Notes: a model not told the origin generated them from the sequence alone. Positions 38,354 to 47,088 are shown, counted from the first letter of the stretch. The stretch: 64,000 nucleotides of DNA from Chitiniphilus eburneus (GCF_005048205.1 NZ_SUMF01000001.1:310001-374000), one strand, 5' to 3'. Numbers and translations are program-made.

Positions 38354-38722
38354 CTACGGCATCACTAACTTCGCCACCGCATCCAGCAGAATCGGGGGCT
38401 GGAACGGCTTGAGCACCCAGGCACGCACGCCGGCAGCCTTGCCTTCCTGTTTTTTGGTCTCGTCGCCTTCGGTGGTCAGCATGATGATCGGCGTGAACTT
38501 GTAGCTCGGCAGTTGCTTGGCAGCCTTCACGAAGCTGATGCCGTCCATGTTCGGCATGTTCACGTCGGAGATGATCAGGTTGTACTTGCGGCCATCCAGC
38601 TTGCCGAGCGCGTCGCGGCCATCGCTGGCCTCCACCACGTCGTAGCCAGCGCCCTTGAGCGCGATGCCCACCGTCTGCCGCAGACTGAACGAGTCGTCCA
38701 CCACCAGAATGGTCTTGCCCAT
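38354..38722 (-). CDS. cheY: CheY-like single-domain response regulator
   Basis: 122-residue stand-alone receiver: acidic pocket ILVVDDSFSL (Asp9-Asp10), phospho-acceptor Asp53 in LIISDVNMPNMDG, switch Thr in IIMLTTEGD and Lys105 in WVLKPFQPP. The sequence is of the CheY type found in large chemosensory operons (TVGIALKGAGYDVVEASDG). It lies between the short MCP and STAS genes. Without a cheZ gene in the window, it may dephosphorylate on its own, or REC-EAL may act as a competing phosphate sink. Gene symbol by position and domain; motor binding is not shown. Confidence 0.88.
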   Translation of the reverse strand: MGKTILVVDDSFSLRQTVGIALKGAGYDVVEASDGRDALGKLDGRKYNLIISDVNMPNMDGISFVKAAKQLPSYKFTPIIMLTTEGDETKKQEGKAAGVRAWVLKPFQPPILLDAVAKLVMP

Positions 38723-38889
38723 CGTTTCTTCCTCTTTTCACCCTGACTCGAAAGCACTTCATCAGGCGGTCTGGTTTCCGGAAAAACCGGTTTCTCTTCC
38801 CGCCAGCCCGCTATGGCAAGGGCGCTCAGCCTGGCGGGAAAACGGGGGTCGTTATCGCGCCACCGCAAGTCGCCGTTTTGTGGCGACGC

Positions 38890-39990
38890 TCAGAAAAACT
38901 CGACCTGCGAACTGGCCACCTTGGCCCGGGCCTTGCCGACGTGCACCTGGCGTTGTTCCATCGTGGTGTAGGTGCGTTCCAGTTCGGCCAGCCATTGCTG
39001 ACGGGCCGGCAACGCCGCGCCGGACGACAGCACGCCGGCCAGCTTGTCCATGTCCTTTTCAACGTGTTCCAGGATCTGGCTCACCCGATCCTGGAATTGC
39101 AGATTCACCAGTACGTCCTGCACTTCCTGCTCCACCGCGCGACTTTCGCTTTCCAGTTGCGACACGGTTTGCGACAGGCCGTCGGCAGCGGTGCTGAAGT
39201 GCTGCATCACTTGCCCGATCACGGCCTTGGATTCGCCGATCATCTCGGCTTCGTCGGCCGACAGGCGCTGGGCCGACGCCAGCGCGCCGGCGATGGTGAC
39301 GTTGATCGAATCGACCTTGCCGCGGATGCGCTTGCCGGTTTCGCCCGACAGGTTGGAGAGCTTGCGCACCTCGTCGGCCACCACGGCAAAGCCCCTGCCC
39401 GACTCGCCGGCGCGCGCCGCTTCGATCGCGGCGTTCAACGCCAGCAGGTTGGTCTGGCCGGCGATCTCGCCGACGTCACTGGCCATGCGCTTGAGTTCAT
39501 CGTTGAACTGGCCCAGGCCCTCGATCTCGCGCAGCAGCATTTCGCGGGCGGAGAGCACCTGTTCCAGCGAGACCACGATGCGGTCCAGCATCTCGCCCGA
39601 TTGCTGGATCACGCCCAGCATCTGCGAGTTCTGGCCGCCACCGCCGCCGCCCAGCGTGCCGGACAGACGCTGGCTGATACCGGCAAAGCGCATGGCGAGC
39701 GCGTCGATGGCTTCGCGGGTCTGACCGCGCGCCAGATCGACATGGCGATGCCATAGCGGCAGCACGTCGCGCACCAGTTCGGCCAATGGCGCTTCGGGCG
39801 GGGTTTCGGGTTCGATCCTGGTTTCGATCAGCGGAGGTGGCGCGGCGGTCAGCCCCCAGCCAAGGGCGATCAGCACCCCCGCGTTGACAACGCCTGCCGC
39901 CAGGCCAGCAACCCAGGAATCTGACAGCAGAGTGAAAGCAGTGCCCTGCAAGAAGGCGAGCAATAGGAGGGATGCGCGTGGGAACGTCAT
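38890..39990 (-). CDS. short methyl-accepting chemotaxis-type protein without periplasmic sensor
   Basis: 366 residues. The N-terminal 50 residues form two membrane helices with almost no loop ([17 protein letters not shown] and [16 protein letters not shown]), so there is no extracytoplasmic sensor. A helical cytoplasmic region follows, with a glycine run (about 114-119), then a signalling tip [23 protein letters not shown] and a long C-terminal coiled coil ([16 protein letters not shown]-like [16 protein letters not shown]). The LQFQDR motif and lack of HAMP resemble internal-state receptors. It is the first gene of the chemosensory operon; ATG at 39990 follows AGGGTG after a short gap upstream. 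Confidence 0.88.
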   Translation of the reverse strand: MTFPRASLLLLAFLQGTAFTLLSDSWVAGLAAGVVNAGVLIALGWGLTAAPPPLIETRIEPETPPEAPLAELVRDVLPLWHRHVDLARGQTREAIDALAMRFAGISQRLSGTLGGGGGGQNSQMLGVIQQSGEMLDRIVVSLEQVLSAREMLLREIEGLGQFNDELKRMASDVGEIAGQTNLLALNAAIEAARAGESGRGFAVVADEVRKLSNLSGETGKRIRGKVDSINVTIAGALASAQRLSADEAEMIGESKAVIGQVMQHFSTAADGLSQTVSQLESESRAVEQEVQDVLVNLQFQDRVSQILEHVEKDMDKLAGVLSSGAALPARQQWLAELERTYTTMEQRQVHVGKARAKVASSQVEFF

Positions 39991-40329
39991 GCTTACGACT
40001 CACCCTTTCGAAACGACTTGTTTTTGGTTTTTCCGCTGCGTTTGAAACAGCAGTGGATTCCTAGCGTAGTAATAATTTTTGGTTATCTCAAAAACTTTTA
40101 TTCCGAATTGTCTGCTGGGCAATTCGACAGATGCTGGAGTAACGCGCATCAATGCCATGTCAATATCATCAAATTCTGATTCAGTTGACAAGTGCTGGTT
40201 ATCAGTCGGACGGGAAAAAAGACCAGCGGCGGGAATGCCGGGCAAAAGAAAAGCCGGTGGAAAACCGGCTGTTGGATACGCTGGACATTCAGCGGAAATC
40301 GTTGTAATCGCGACGCAATTTTGTCAGTT
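39991..40329. other. AT-rich control region of the chemosensory operon
   Basis: About 340 bases between the sensor kinase gene end and the operon start, clearly less GC-rich than its surroundings at 40020-40200 (AAAACTTTTATTCCG, ATATCATCAAATTCTG). Read on the minus strand, TTGTCA then 17 bases then TGATAT is a possible promoter, but no sigma-28 consensus was found by eye. An 81-codon open frame on the minus strand here shows no protein-like features. Confidence 0.45.
40243..40272 (-). terminator. intrinsic terminator of the sensor kinase transcript
   Basis: On the minus strand AGCCGGTTTTCCACCGGCT is followed by TTTCTTTT, 58 bases after the kinase stop. A good factor-independent terminator, isolating the two-component unit from the chemosensory operon. 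Confidence 0.85.
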
Positions 40330-41778
40330 TTACAATGCCTCGCCGATCAAAAGCACCCGGGCGACGAAACCGCCGTCAGGATGGTTGGCCAGTAGCAGGT
40401 CACCGCCGTGCGCGTGGATGATGTTGCGGGCAATGCCCAGGCCAAGGCCCATGCCACCCTGGTTGCTCTGGCGGCCATGCTCAAGCCGCACATACGGGTC
40501 GAACAGCGTATCCAACGCTTCGTCCGGCACGCCGGGGCCATAGTCGCGGATGGTGAGTTCGACGGTATCGCCGTGTTCGGACAGCAGCACTTCGGCACGG
40601 CCGCCGTATTTGATGGCGTTGTCGATCAGGTTGCTGATAGCACGTTTGAGCGCCAGGGGCTTGGCTACCACCGTGACCGCGCCGCCAGCGAATGCCACTT
40701 CCTTACCGGCCAGCTTGGCGTCGGCCGCCAGCCGTTCGATCAGCAGATCCAGCCGCACGGCGGTGCGGTTTTCGTGGATGTCCGCATCCTTCACGCTCTG
40801 CAGCGCGCCCTTGACCATCAGCTCCAGTTCGTCCAGATCCTCGTGGAAGTCGGCCCGGGTGGCATCGTCGTCCAGCAGTTCCGTGCGCAGCTTGAGCCGG
40901 GTGATCGGGGTGCGCAGGTCGTGCGAGATCGACGAAAACAGCCGCTCTCGATCATCGATGTAGCGCTGGATGCGCGCCTGCATGGCGTTGAAGGCACGCG
41001 CGGTCTGAACAAACTCGCGGCTACCCGATTCGGGCACCGGCTCGGTGCGCGCCCCCTGGCCGAAACTCTTGGCGGCCGCCGCCAGTTCGGCCAGCGGTCG
41101 CGTCAGCCAGCCCACCACCGCCAGCGACAGCAGCAGCACCGCCAGCAGCGTAACCAGTTGCAAGCCGATGCGGTCCAGCGTGATCGGATCGGCGTTGTCC
41201 AGGAAGTATGGGTCGGGCATCAGCGCCGCCAGGTAGACCCAGCCGGCCGATTCCAGCTCGGCCTGGATCACCAGCACCGGCGCCGGGCGTGGGCGGACGA
41301 TCAGCGTGTGCTGCACCCAGTCGTCCGGCAGGTCCTGCAGGGTGACGCCGTCGTCGCTCACCGGCAGGCCGTCGGGCCAGGCAAAGGCGACGCGATAATC
41401 GACCAGCCGGGGCAGTTCCTCGCGCAGCGTGGCACGCACGGTGTCGAGCACGGCGCGCGACAGCTCGGTCTCCGCAATCGGTGTGACCGGCACGGGCCCA
41501 CCGTTGACGTTGACGTAAAAGCGCGTGCCGCCCATTTCGCGCAGTTGCTCGATCAGCAGCGGACGATAGTTGGTGGGCAAGCTCTTGAAGAAACGGATCG
41601 CCGATGCGGCGCTACCGCCCAGATGATGCGCCGCCTCGGTGGCTTCGCGCTCCGATTGCTGGCGAATCTGCTGCGCCCAGATCAGGTTGGCGATCAATTG
41701 CGCCACCAGCACGCCCAGCACCATGACGATGGTCAGCCGCCCCAACAGCGAACGCGGCATCAGACGCGCGATCAGCAT
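40330..41778 (-). CDS. two-component sensor histidine kinase, EnvZ/GtrS-like
   Basis: 482-residue inner-membrane kinase: helix at about 13-35, a periplasmic domain of about 150 residues (52-200), second helix 205-224, HAMP about 225-277, HisKA with His286 in SSISHDLRTPITRLK, and an ATPase domain with N box NLIDNAIKYGG, G1 DYGPGVP and G2 GGMGLGLGIA. A histidine kinase preceded in the same operon by a sugar-binding protein and an OmpR-type regulator suggests sensing of the ligand-loaded binding protein, as known for other sugar-sensing kinases. The ligand is not readable. Last gene of the minus-strand SBP-regulator-kinase unit. Confidence 0.92.
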   Translation of the reverse strand: MLIARLMPRSLLGRLTIVMVLGVLVAQLIANLIWAQQIRQQSEREATEAAHHLGGSAASAIRFFKSLPTNYRPLLIEQLREMGGTRFYVNVNGGPVPVTPIAETELSRAVLDTVRATLREELPRLVDYRVAFAWPDGLPVSDDGVTLQDLPDDWVQHTLIVRPRPAPVLVIQAELESAGWVYLAALMPDPYFLDNADPITLDRIGLQLVTLLAVLLLSLAVVGWLTRPLAELAAAAKSFGQGARTEPVPESGSREFVQTARAFNAMQARIQRYIDDRERLFSSISHDLRTPITRLKLRTELLDDDATRADFHEDLDELELMVKGALQSVKDADIHENRTAVRLDLLIERLAADAKLAGKEVAFAGGAVTVVAKPLALKRAISNLIDNAIKYGGRAEVLLSEHGDTVELTIRDYGPGVPDEALDTLFDPYVRLEHGRQSNQGGMGLGLGIARNIIHAHGGDLLLANHPDGGFVARVLLIGEAL

Positions 41779-41817
41779 GAGGAGTCCGTGGCGGCGTAGG
41801 CGAAGTCAAAGGCAGAT

Positions 41818-42534
41818 TCAAACATGGCCAACCACCACGTCAGCGGAAAAGACATAGCCACTGCCGCGTACGGTCTTGATCAGTGCGGCCTGGCGACCGT
41901 CGTCGTTCAGGCGCTGGCGCAGACGGCTGACCTGGACGTCGAGCGAGCGGTCGAGCGGGCCCAGGTCGCGACCGCGCGTTTCCTCGGCAAGCACGTTGCG
42001 GTCGAGCACGGCGCCAGGATGTTCGAGGAAGTACTTCAGCAACTGGAAATCCAGCCCGGTGAGCTTGACCTCTTCGCCTGCCGGGTCGGTCAGCGTGCGA
42101 CCCACCACGTCCAGCACGAAGCCCTGGAAGCGGTAAAAGCGCGGTGGTGCGGCACTATCCTGGCCAGTGCGGCGCTGGATCGCCTTGATCCGCGCCAGCA
42201 GTTCGCGTGGGTTGTATGGCTTGCCCAGGTAGTCGTCCGCGCCCAGCTCCAGGCCGACGATCTTGTCGGTGTCGTCGGCGCTGGCGGTGAGCATGATGAT
42301 GGGCACGCTCGATTGCTTGCGCACGTGCGCGCACAGCGCGAATCCATCGGTGTCGGGCAGCATCACGTCGAGAATCACCAGCGACAGCTCGTCACGGTAG
42401 CGCTCGAACGCCTGCATGAAGCTGGCCCCATCCTGCGCCAGCCGCACTTCGAACTGGTTTTTCTCCAGATACGCCTTCAACAGCGCCCGGGTCTTCTGGT
42501 CATCGTCGACGATGAGGATTTTGCGGAGAGTCAT
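41818..42534 (-). CDS. OmpR/GltR-type response regulator
   Basis: 238 residues: receiver domain with Asp56 in LVILDVMLPDTDG, Lys105 in YLGKPYNPREL, and a C-terminal winged helix (EVKLTGLDFQLLKYFLEHPGAVLDR, then LDVQVSRLRQRLNDD and GYVFSADV). Belongs to the OmpR/PhoB family. It precedes the sensor kinase by 39 bases and follows the binding-protein gene by 130 bases on the minus strand. By position it is the likely activator of the divergent sugar transporter. The palindrome at 44166-44192 is a candidate target. Confidence 0.93.
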   Translation of the reverse strand: MTLRKILIVDDDQKTRALLKAYLEKNQFEVRLAQDGASFMQAFERYRDELSLVILDVMLPDTDGFALCAHVRKQSSVPIIMLTASADDTDKIVGLELGADDYLGKPYNPRELLARIKAIQRRTGQDSAAPPRFYRFQGFVLDVVGRTLTDPAGEEVKLTGLDFQLLKYFLEHPGAVLDRNVLAEETRGRDLGPLDRSLDVQVSRLRQRLNDDGRQAALIKTVRGSGYVFSADVVVGHV

Positions 42535-42664
42535 GGGATTTTTGACGGGAAGGGAGAAAAGAGAAGAGGGAAGGGAAAAAGCCGAAGTGCCTGTGTGGTT
42601 GGGATGAGGATGCTGTGGCCTTTACTCTTCCCCCTTCCCTTTTCCCCCTTCCCGGTTTTCATAG

Positions 42665-43930
42665 TCACTTCAGCGCCTTGCTGATCGCGGCCAGGCGACG
42701 CTGTACTTCGGTGGCGGGAATCTGGTCTTCGCTGAAGTAGCGATGAACCTGGGCGATGATCGCATCCTTCATCCCTTCGTCCGTCGCCATGCGATGAACG
42801 ATGCTGGGGGCCTGCACCGCTTCGCCCTGGCCGAAGGTCTGCCAGCTCTGGCGCGAACAGGGGTCAAGCTGCGCGGGGTCGATGTCGCGGCGCACCGGCA
42901 CCGAGCCTTTGATACGGTTGTAGGTCAGTTGCACCGGCACGCTGGCAGCCAGGCGGGCGAAGGCTTCCTGCTGGCGTTGCTTGCCGTAGTCGTCGGACAG
43001 CATGGCGAAGGTATCGACGCTGTACAGGTGCATCCCGGCGGTGCCGGGCACGGCGGCACAGCCGAAGTGGCGATCCACCTCCAGGCCAAAACTGTTCAGT
43101 TCGCCGCGCGCCCAGTCGCCCATTACCCACATGGCAGCGTCGCCCCGGGCAAAGCCGCGCGCCATTTCGTCCCAGCTTCGCTGCGCCAGCGGCTGCGGCA
43201 TCCAGCGCTTCAGGCTGCGCAGACGCTCCAGCGCACGCCGCACGCGCGCATCCAGCCAGTCGTTGGGATCGCGCTGGCGCAGCAACTGGCGATAGAACGC
43301 CGGCCCGGTTTCGGCCAGCAGCAGGGTTTCGAACAGCGTGGCGACCTGCCATGGTTCGCTGCTCTGCGCCAGTGGGGTGATGCCGGCGCGTTGCAGGTGC
43401 GCGGCAACACGCTCGAACTCGGCCCAGTTGCGGGGCGGCAGCAGGCCGAATTCGGCGAAGACTTCGGGGCGGTAATACAGGTTGTTGATGCGATGGATAC
43501 CAACCGGCACCGCCACCACATGGCGCTGGAAGCGCGACAGCTTCCAGACGGTGGGAAAGAACGCGGTCTGCCAATCCTCGTCGGTGGCCACGTCGTCCAG
43601 CTCCAGCAGTAATCCGAGCTGTGCCCAGTCGCCGATGGTGGGGCCAATCAGTTGCGCCACGTCGGGCGCATGGCCGGACAGCACCCGGCTCTTGAGCACC
43701 TTGAAGGCGCCGACGCCCGCGCCGCCGGGAATCGCCGCATCACGCCAGGTGATCTGCTCCCCGGCCAGCGCCGTTGCCAGGCTGTTGGCCGCCTGGCGTT
43801 CGCTGATGGATGTCCACCAGTGCAGTACGTCCAGCGTCTGCGCCGCATGGGCGCTTGCCGCCACCCACAGCAGCGCGCCCGCTACCATGCGGTGCCATCC
43901 CCTGCCGCCCCGCCCTCGAATCATTCTCAT
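42665..43930 (-). CDS. extracellular solute-binding protein, family 1 (accessory sensor candidate)
   Basis: 421-residue family-1 binding protein with a signal peptide of about 29 residues (MVAGALLWVAASAHA). The mature part starts TLDVLHWWTSISERQAANSL, with KLSRFQRHVVAVPVGIHRINNLYYRPEVF, RGDAAMWVMGDWARGEL and a C terminus rich in charged residues. It sits upstream of, and in the same direction as, the regulator and kinase, with no permease genes of its own. The divergent importer already has a binding protein, so this copy may present sugar to the kinase. The start at 43930 (MRMIRG) has GGGGGCGC upstream; an ATG six bases in is also possible. Confidence 0.88.
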   Translation of the reverse strand: MRMIRGRGGRGWHRMVAGALLWVAASAHAAQTLDVLHWWTSISERQAANSLATALAGEQITWRDAAIPGGAGVGAFKVLKSRVLSGHAPDVAQLIGPTIGDWAQLGLLLELDDVATDEDWQTAFFPTVWKLSRFQRHVVAVPVGIHRINNLYYRPEVFAEFGLLPPRNWAEFERVAAHLQRAGITPLAQSSEPWQVATLFETLLLAETGPAFYRQLLRQRDPNDWLDARVRRALERLRSLKRWMPQPLAQRSWDEMARGFARGDAAMWVMGDWARGELNSFGLEVDRHFGCAAVPGTAGMHLYSVDTFAMLSDDYGKQRQQEAFARLAASVPVQLTYNRIKGSVPVRRDIDPAQLDPCSRQSWQTFGQGEAVQAPSIVHRMATDEGMKDAIIAQVHRYFSEDQIPATEVQRRLAAISKALK

Positions 43931-44315
43931 CTGCGCCCCCGCGAATCGGGGCGAGCATAGCGTAACCGCTCCCCCACATTTGTAACAAAGCCTTGCATTT
44001 TCTTGCCCAGTCTTGAATCGCCGATGCACGCGCAACGCGCGTGAAACGCCGGCGCGGCGCGGCGCGCTGGCCCGAGGACGGTGCCGGATTGTAAAGAACT
44101 GCAATCGGCCCGGCCTCACCACACAAAAATATTCCTTTTAAATCATTTAATTAGAAATATCGAGGCGTGACACATGCTGCGTTGGTGTCACGAAAAAGTG
44201 GGTGGTACGGTGCGAGCGTCCCGAAGAAGACGGCGTCTGGAGCGCTGTCCGGGGTGGCCGGGTCAGGGGCTGTATCGCGTACCCGGCACTTATCAGGATC
44301 TGAGGAGATCGCTAC
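43931..44315. promoter_or_regulatory. divergent control region between sensor locus and importer
   Basis: 385 bases without genes. An AT-rich core at 44125-44160 contains the palindrome TTAAAT-C-ATTTAA (44138-44150). Further right lies CGTGACAC / GTGTCACG with an 11-base spacer (44166-44192). Both precede the importer gene and are likely operator or promoter parts. GAGGAG precedes the ATG at 44316. Confidence 0.55.
44166..44192. promoter_or_regulatory. candidate operator: 8-bp perfect inverted repeat
   Basis: CGTGACAC and its exact complement GTGTCACG flank 11 bases. Arm centres are 19 bases apart, about two helical turns, which suits a dimeric regulator such as the OmpR-type protein encoded at 41818-42534. 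It lies 124 bases before the binding-protein ATG. Confidence 0.5.
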
Positions 44316-45560
44316 ATGAAGAACATCCGCTTGACCCACGGCGCGCTGATCGCCGCCATGCTGGCCGCTGGCGCCGCCCATGCCGGCACCCTGACCATCG
44401 AATCCTGGCGCGTGGACGACAAGGCGCTGTGGGAAGACGTGCTGATCCCGGCGTTCCAGAAATCGAACCCCGGCGTGCAGATCAAGTTCTCCCCGACCGC
44501 GCCGACCGAATACGATTCCGCCCTGCAAGCACGCCTCACCGGCGGCAGCGCCGGCGATCTGATCACCTGCCGCCCGTTCGACAAGTCGCTCGACCTGTAC
44601 AAGAAGAACTACCTGGAAAAACTGGACGGCAAGGCCGGCATGCAGAATTTCCCGGCTTCGGCCAAAGTGGCATGGCAGACCGACGACGGCAAGGATACGT
44701 TCTGCATGCCGATGGCCTCGGTGATCCATGGCTTCTTCTACAACAAGAAGATTTTCAAGGATCTGAACCTGCAACCACCCAAGACCGTGGCCGACTTCCA
44801 GAAAGTGGCCGAAGCGGTGAAGAAGGCCGGCAAGACCCCGATCGCGCTGGGTACCGCCGACCAGTGGGAATCCAGCCAGATCGTGTTCACTGGCATCGGC
44901 CCCAACTACTGGAAGGGTGAGGAAGGCCGCAAGGCGCTGATCTCGGGCAAAGCCAAGTTCACCGATCCGCAATATGTGGCCGTGTGGGAAGAAATGGCCA
45001 AGTGGGCGCCGTACCTGGCCAAGGGCTACAGCTCGCAAACCTATGGCGACACGCAGAACCTGTTTGCCAGCGGCCGCGCCGCCATGGTGCCGGCCGGTTC
45101 GTGGGACATCGGTTACTACAACCAGCAAGGCGTGGACTTCGGCGCCTTCCCGCCGCCGGTGCAGAAGGCTGGCGACAAGTGCTACATCTCGGACCACACC
45201 GACCTGGGCATCGGCGTAAACCCGAAATCCAAGAACAAGGGCGACGCCTACAAGTTCCTGCAATGGGTGGGCAGCCAGGAATTCGCCGATCTGTACACCA
45301 ACAAGGTCACCGGCTTCTTCTCGCTGTCGAACCATCTGATCGCCGTGAAGGACCCGGTCGCCAAGTCGATGATCGACTGGCGCAAGACCTGCGGCTCCAC
45401 GATCCGCCTGAACGCGCAGATCCTGAACCGCGGCGAGCCGAACATGGAAACCGAACTCTGGACCGTGAACAGCGCGGTGCTCAACGGCAAGATGGCCCCG
45501 AAGGCCGCCGCCGAGCGTATCCAGAACGGTCTTTCCAAGTGGTACAAGCCGGGCAAGTGA
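44316..45560 (+). CDS. CUT1-family ABC importer, sugar-binding protein
   Basis: 414-residue periplasmic binding protein: signal peptide about 1-23 (LIAAMLAAGAAHA-GTLT) and a family-1 solute-binding fold (FQKSNPGVQIKFSPTAPTEYDSALQARL, AMVPAGSWDIGYY, DLGIGVNPKSKNKGDAYKFLQWV). It starts with ESWRVDDKALWEDVLIPAF, typical of CUT1 sugar systems. First gene of an importer with two permeases and an ATPase; its transcript runs into three hairpins and a terminator-like stem before the permease, so it should be made in excess. The sugar is unknown; oligosaccharides are plausible. Confidence 0.93.
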   Translation: MKNIRLTHGALIAAMLAAGAAHAGTLTIESWRVDDKALWEDVLIPAFQKSNPGVQIKFSPTAPTEYDSALQARLTGGSAGDLITCRPFDKSLDLYKKNYLEKLDGKAGMQNFPASAKVAWQTDDGKDTFCMPMASVIHGFFYNKKIFKDLNLQPPKTVADFQKVAEAVKKAGKTPIALGTADQWESSQIVFTGIGPNYWKGEEGRKALISGKAKFTDPQYVAVWEEMAKWAPYLAKGYSSQTYGDTQNLFASGRAAMVPAGSWDIGYYNQQGVDFGAFPPPVQKAGDKCYISDHTDLGIGVNPKSKNKGDAYKFLQWVGSQEFADLYTNKVTGFFSLSNHLIAVKDPVAKSMIDWRKTCGSTIRLNAQILNRGEPNMETELWTVNSAVLNGKMAPKAAAERIQNGLSKWYKPGK

Positions 45561-45660
45561 TCGGCACGGCGCCGGCCTGACCGGCGCACCGATCACCCCG
45601 GCTGGCATGGGGCCGCTTCATCGGGCGCCACCGGCACCGGGGATGAAACCACCGAGCAAC

Positions 45661-45733
45661 GCGAGGCCCTCTCGCGGCAGCGAGGGCGGGGGAGCAGGAA
45701 TCAAGCAGTGCGGCGCCTGGCTTTGCCAGGGGC
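45661..45733 (+). repeat. bipartite palindromic repeat, copy B
   Basis: GAGGCCCTCTCGCGGCAGCG then AGGGCGGGGGAGCAGGAATC, and 14 bases further the second stem CCTGG-CTTTG-CCAGG (45716-45730). Both parts follow the pattern of copies C-E. Confidence 0.6.
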
Positions 45734-45830
45734 CTCGATTCCGCCCCCCGACGGTGGGGCATTCATCCCTGCGCTGTGCCCTCCCCCATGCCGTCCAAGC
45801 ACCTGCGGGACGGCCATCCTCGGCCCGCTG

Positions 45831-45854
45831 CGATCGTGTGCTGGAGCACGATCG
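45831..45854. other. perfect hairpin CGATCGTG / CACGATCG
   Basis: Eight-base-pair perfect inverted repeat with an eight-base loop, first of three in a row between the binding-protein and permease genes. Confidence 0.55.
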
Positions 45855-45865
45855 TCAAGGCGCAT

Positions 45866-45887
45866 GAATGGATCTTCCTCTCCATTC
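45866..45887. other. perfect hairpin GAATGGA / TCCATTC
   Basis: Seven-base-pair perfect inverted repeat with an eight-base loop, second of three, 11 bases after the first. Confidence 0.5.
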
Positions 45888-45899
45888 TTATTTGTTGGA

Positions 45900-45930
45900 G
45901 GCCGGCGGCCCGCCGCCGGCCCTTTTTTTG
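45900..45930 (+). terminator. terminator-like stem with T7 before the permease gene
   Basis: GGCCGGCGG-CCCG-CCGCCGGCC followed by CTTTTTTTG, 41 bases before the permease ATG. Strong enough to be an intrinsic terminator or attenuator inside the operon. Confidence 0.8.
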
Positions 45931-45971
45931 CCCGGCGCCACGGCGCCACGGATTCCTGGAGTACCCCCGCC

Positions 45972-46886
45972 ATGAAGAAGCCGTTTCCCTGGCACATCGT
46001 GGTTTTCCTGGCCCCTGCCTTCCTGATCTATGCCCTGTTCAGCGCGTTTCCGCTGCTCGATACGCTGCGCCTGGGCTTCTATGTCACCAGCGACACCAAC
46101 CAGCAACACTTCGCCGGGCTGGCGAACTACTACACGCTGATGGTGGACCCGCACTGGTCCGAAGGTTTCTGGAACGCGATGCGCAACAACGTGAAGTTCT
46201 TCCTGGTGCACATGCTGATTCAGAACCCGATCGGCCTGTTGCTGGCGGCGTTGCTGAGCATGCGCGGCGTGCGCGGCGCCAAGGCCTACCAGACGCTGAT
46301 CTTCCTGCCGACGCTGCTGTCGGTGGTGATCATCGGCTTCGTCTGGCAACTGATCCTCTCGCCGCTGTGGGGCGTGGCCGAGACGCTGCTGGGCTACGTG
46401 GGCCTGGCCGAGCACTTCCAGCCGTGGCTGGGCGACGAATCCACCGCCCTGTTCACGTTGTCGCTGATGTCGGTGTGGCAGTTCGTCGGTATCCCGATGA
46501 TGCTGATCTACGCCGCGCTGATTGCCATCCCCGACGAGATCATCGAAGCCGCCGTGGTCGAGGGCGCCTCCGCCTGGCGCATCTTCTGGACCATCCGCGT
46601 GCCGCTGATCCTGCCCACGCTGGGGCTGACCACCATCCTCACCTTCGTCGGCAACTTCAATGCCTTCGACCTGATTTACTCGGTGAAAGGTGCGCTGGCC
46701 GGGCCTGGCTACAGCACCGACATTCTGGGCACCTATTTCTATCGCGCCTTCTTCGGCTACCAGAGCCAGTTGGGCAGCCCCACACTGGGCGCCGCCGTGG
46801 CAACGATGATGTTCCTGGTGATCCTGATCGGGGTGGGCCTGTATTTCTTCTTCGTGCAGCGCAAGTTGCAGCGCTTCAGCTTTTGA
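45972..46886 (+). CDS. CUT1 ABC importer permease 1 (MalF-like)
   Basis: 304-residue inner-membrane protein with six membrane helices: about 8-30, 76-98, 105-127, 160-182, 206-230 and 270-293. The EAA loop that docks to the ATPase is EIIEAAVVEGASAWRIFWTIRVPLILP. The start at 45972 (MKKPFPWHIVVFLAPAFLIY) is taken because frames open further upstream read through repeat DNA. Its last codons (LQRFSF stop) form the beginning of the 168-bp tandem repeat. Confidence 0.93.
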   Translation: MKKPFPWHIVVFLAPAFLIYALFSAFPLLDTLRLGFYVTSDTNQQHFAGLANYYTLMVDPHWSEGFWNAMRNNVKFFLVHMLIQNPIGLLLAALLSMRGVRGAKAYQTLIFLPTLLSVVIIGFVWQLILSPLWGVAETLLGYVGLAEHFQPWLGDESTALFTLSLMSVWQFVGIPMMLIYAALIAIPDEIIEAAVVEGASAWRIFWTIRVPLILPTLGLTTILTFVGNFNAFDLIYSVKGALAGPGYSTDILGTYFYRAFFGYQSQLGSPTLGAAVATMMFLVILIGVGLYFFFVQRKLQRFSF

Positions 46887-46920
46887 GGTCCGCCGTGAAA
46901 TCACTCTCAACGTTCGCATG

Positions 46921-47030
46921 CCCCCGGCCAAGCCGGGCGCTCACAGCGAATGGAATGCCAGCCGGGCCGCGCTCCCTGATCGATTCCACACCCCCCGCCC
47001 TCGCCGCCGCGAGGGGCCTCGCTTCGCTCG
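46921..47030 (-). repeat. bipartite palindromic repeat, copy C (inverted)
   Basis: Read on the minus strand: CCCTCGC-GGCG-GCGAGGG stem, GGGGTGTGGAATCGA, about 35 bases, then CCCGGCTTGGCCGGG. Contained in tandem unit 1. Confidence 0.65.
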
Positions 47031-47088
47031 CGATTGCAGCGCTTCAGCTTTTGAGGTCTGCCGTGAAATCACTCTCAACGTTCGCATG

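Larger units (their letters stand above)
45561..45971. other. binding protein-permease intergenic region
   Basis: About 411 bases without a gene. It holds bipartite repeat copy B and three hairpins listed separately. The arrangement could lower permease expression relative to the binding protein, as REP sequences do in malE-malF of enterobacteria. Confidence 0.6.

Noticed and set aside
40000-40245. 81-codon open frame on the minus strand
   Set aside because: Lies in the AT-rich control region, has no ribosome site or protein-like composition, and runs through the kinase terminator.
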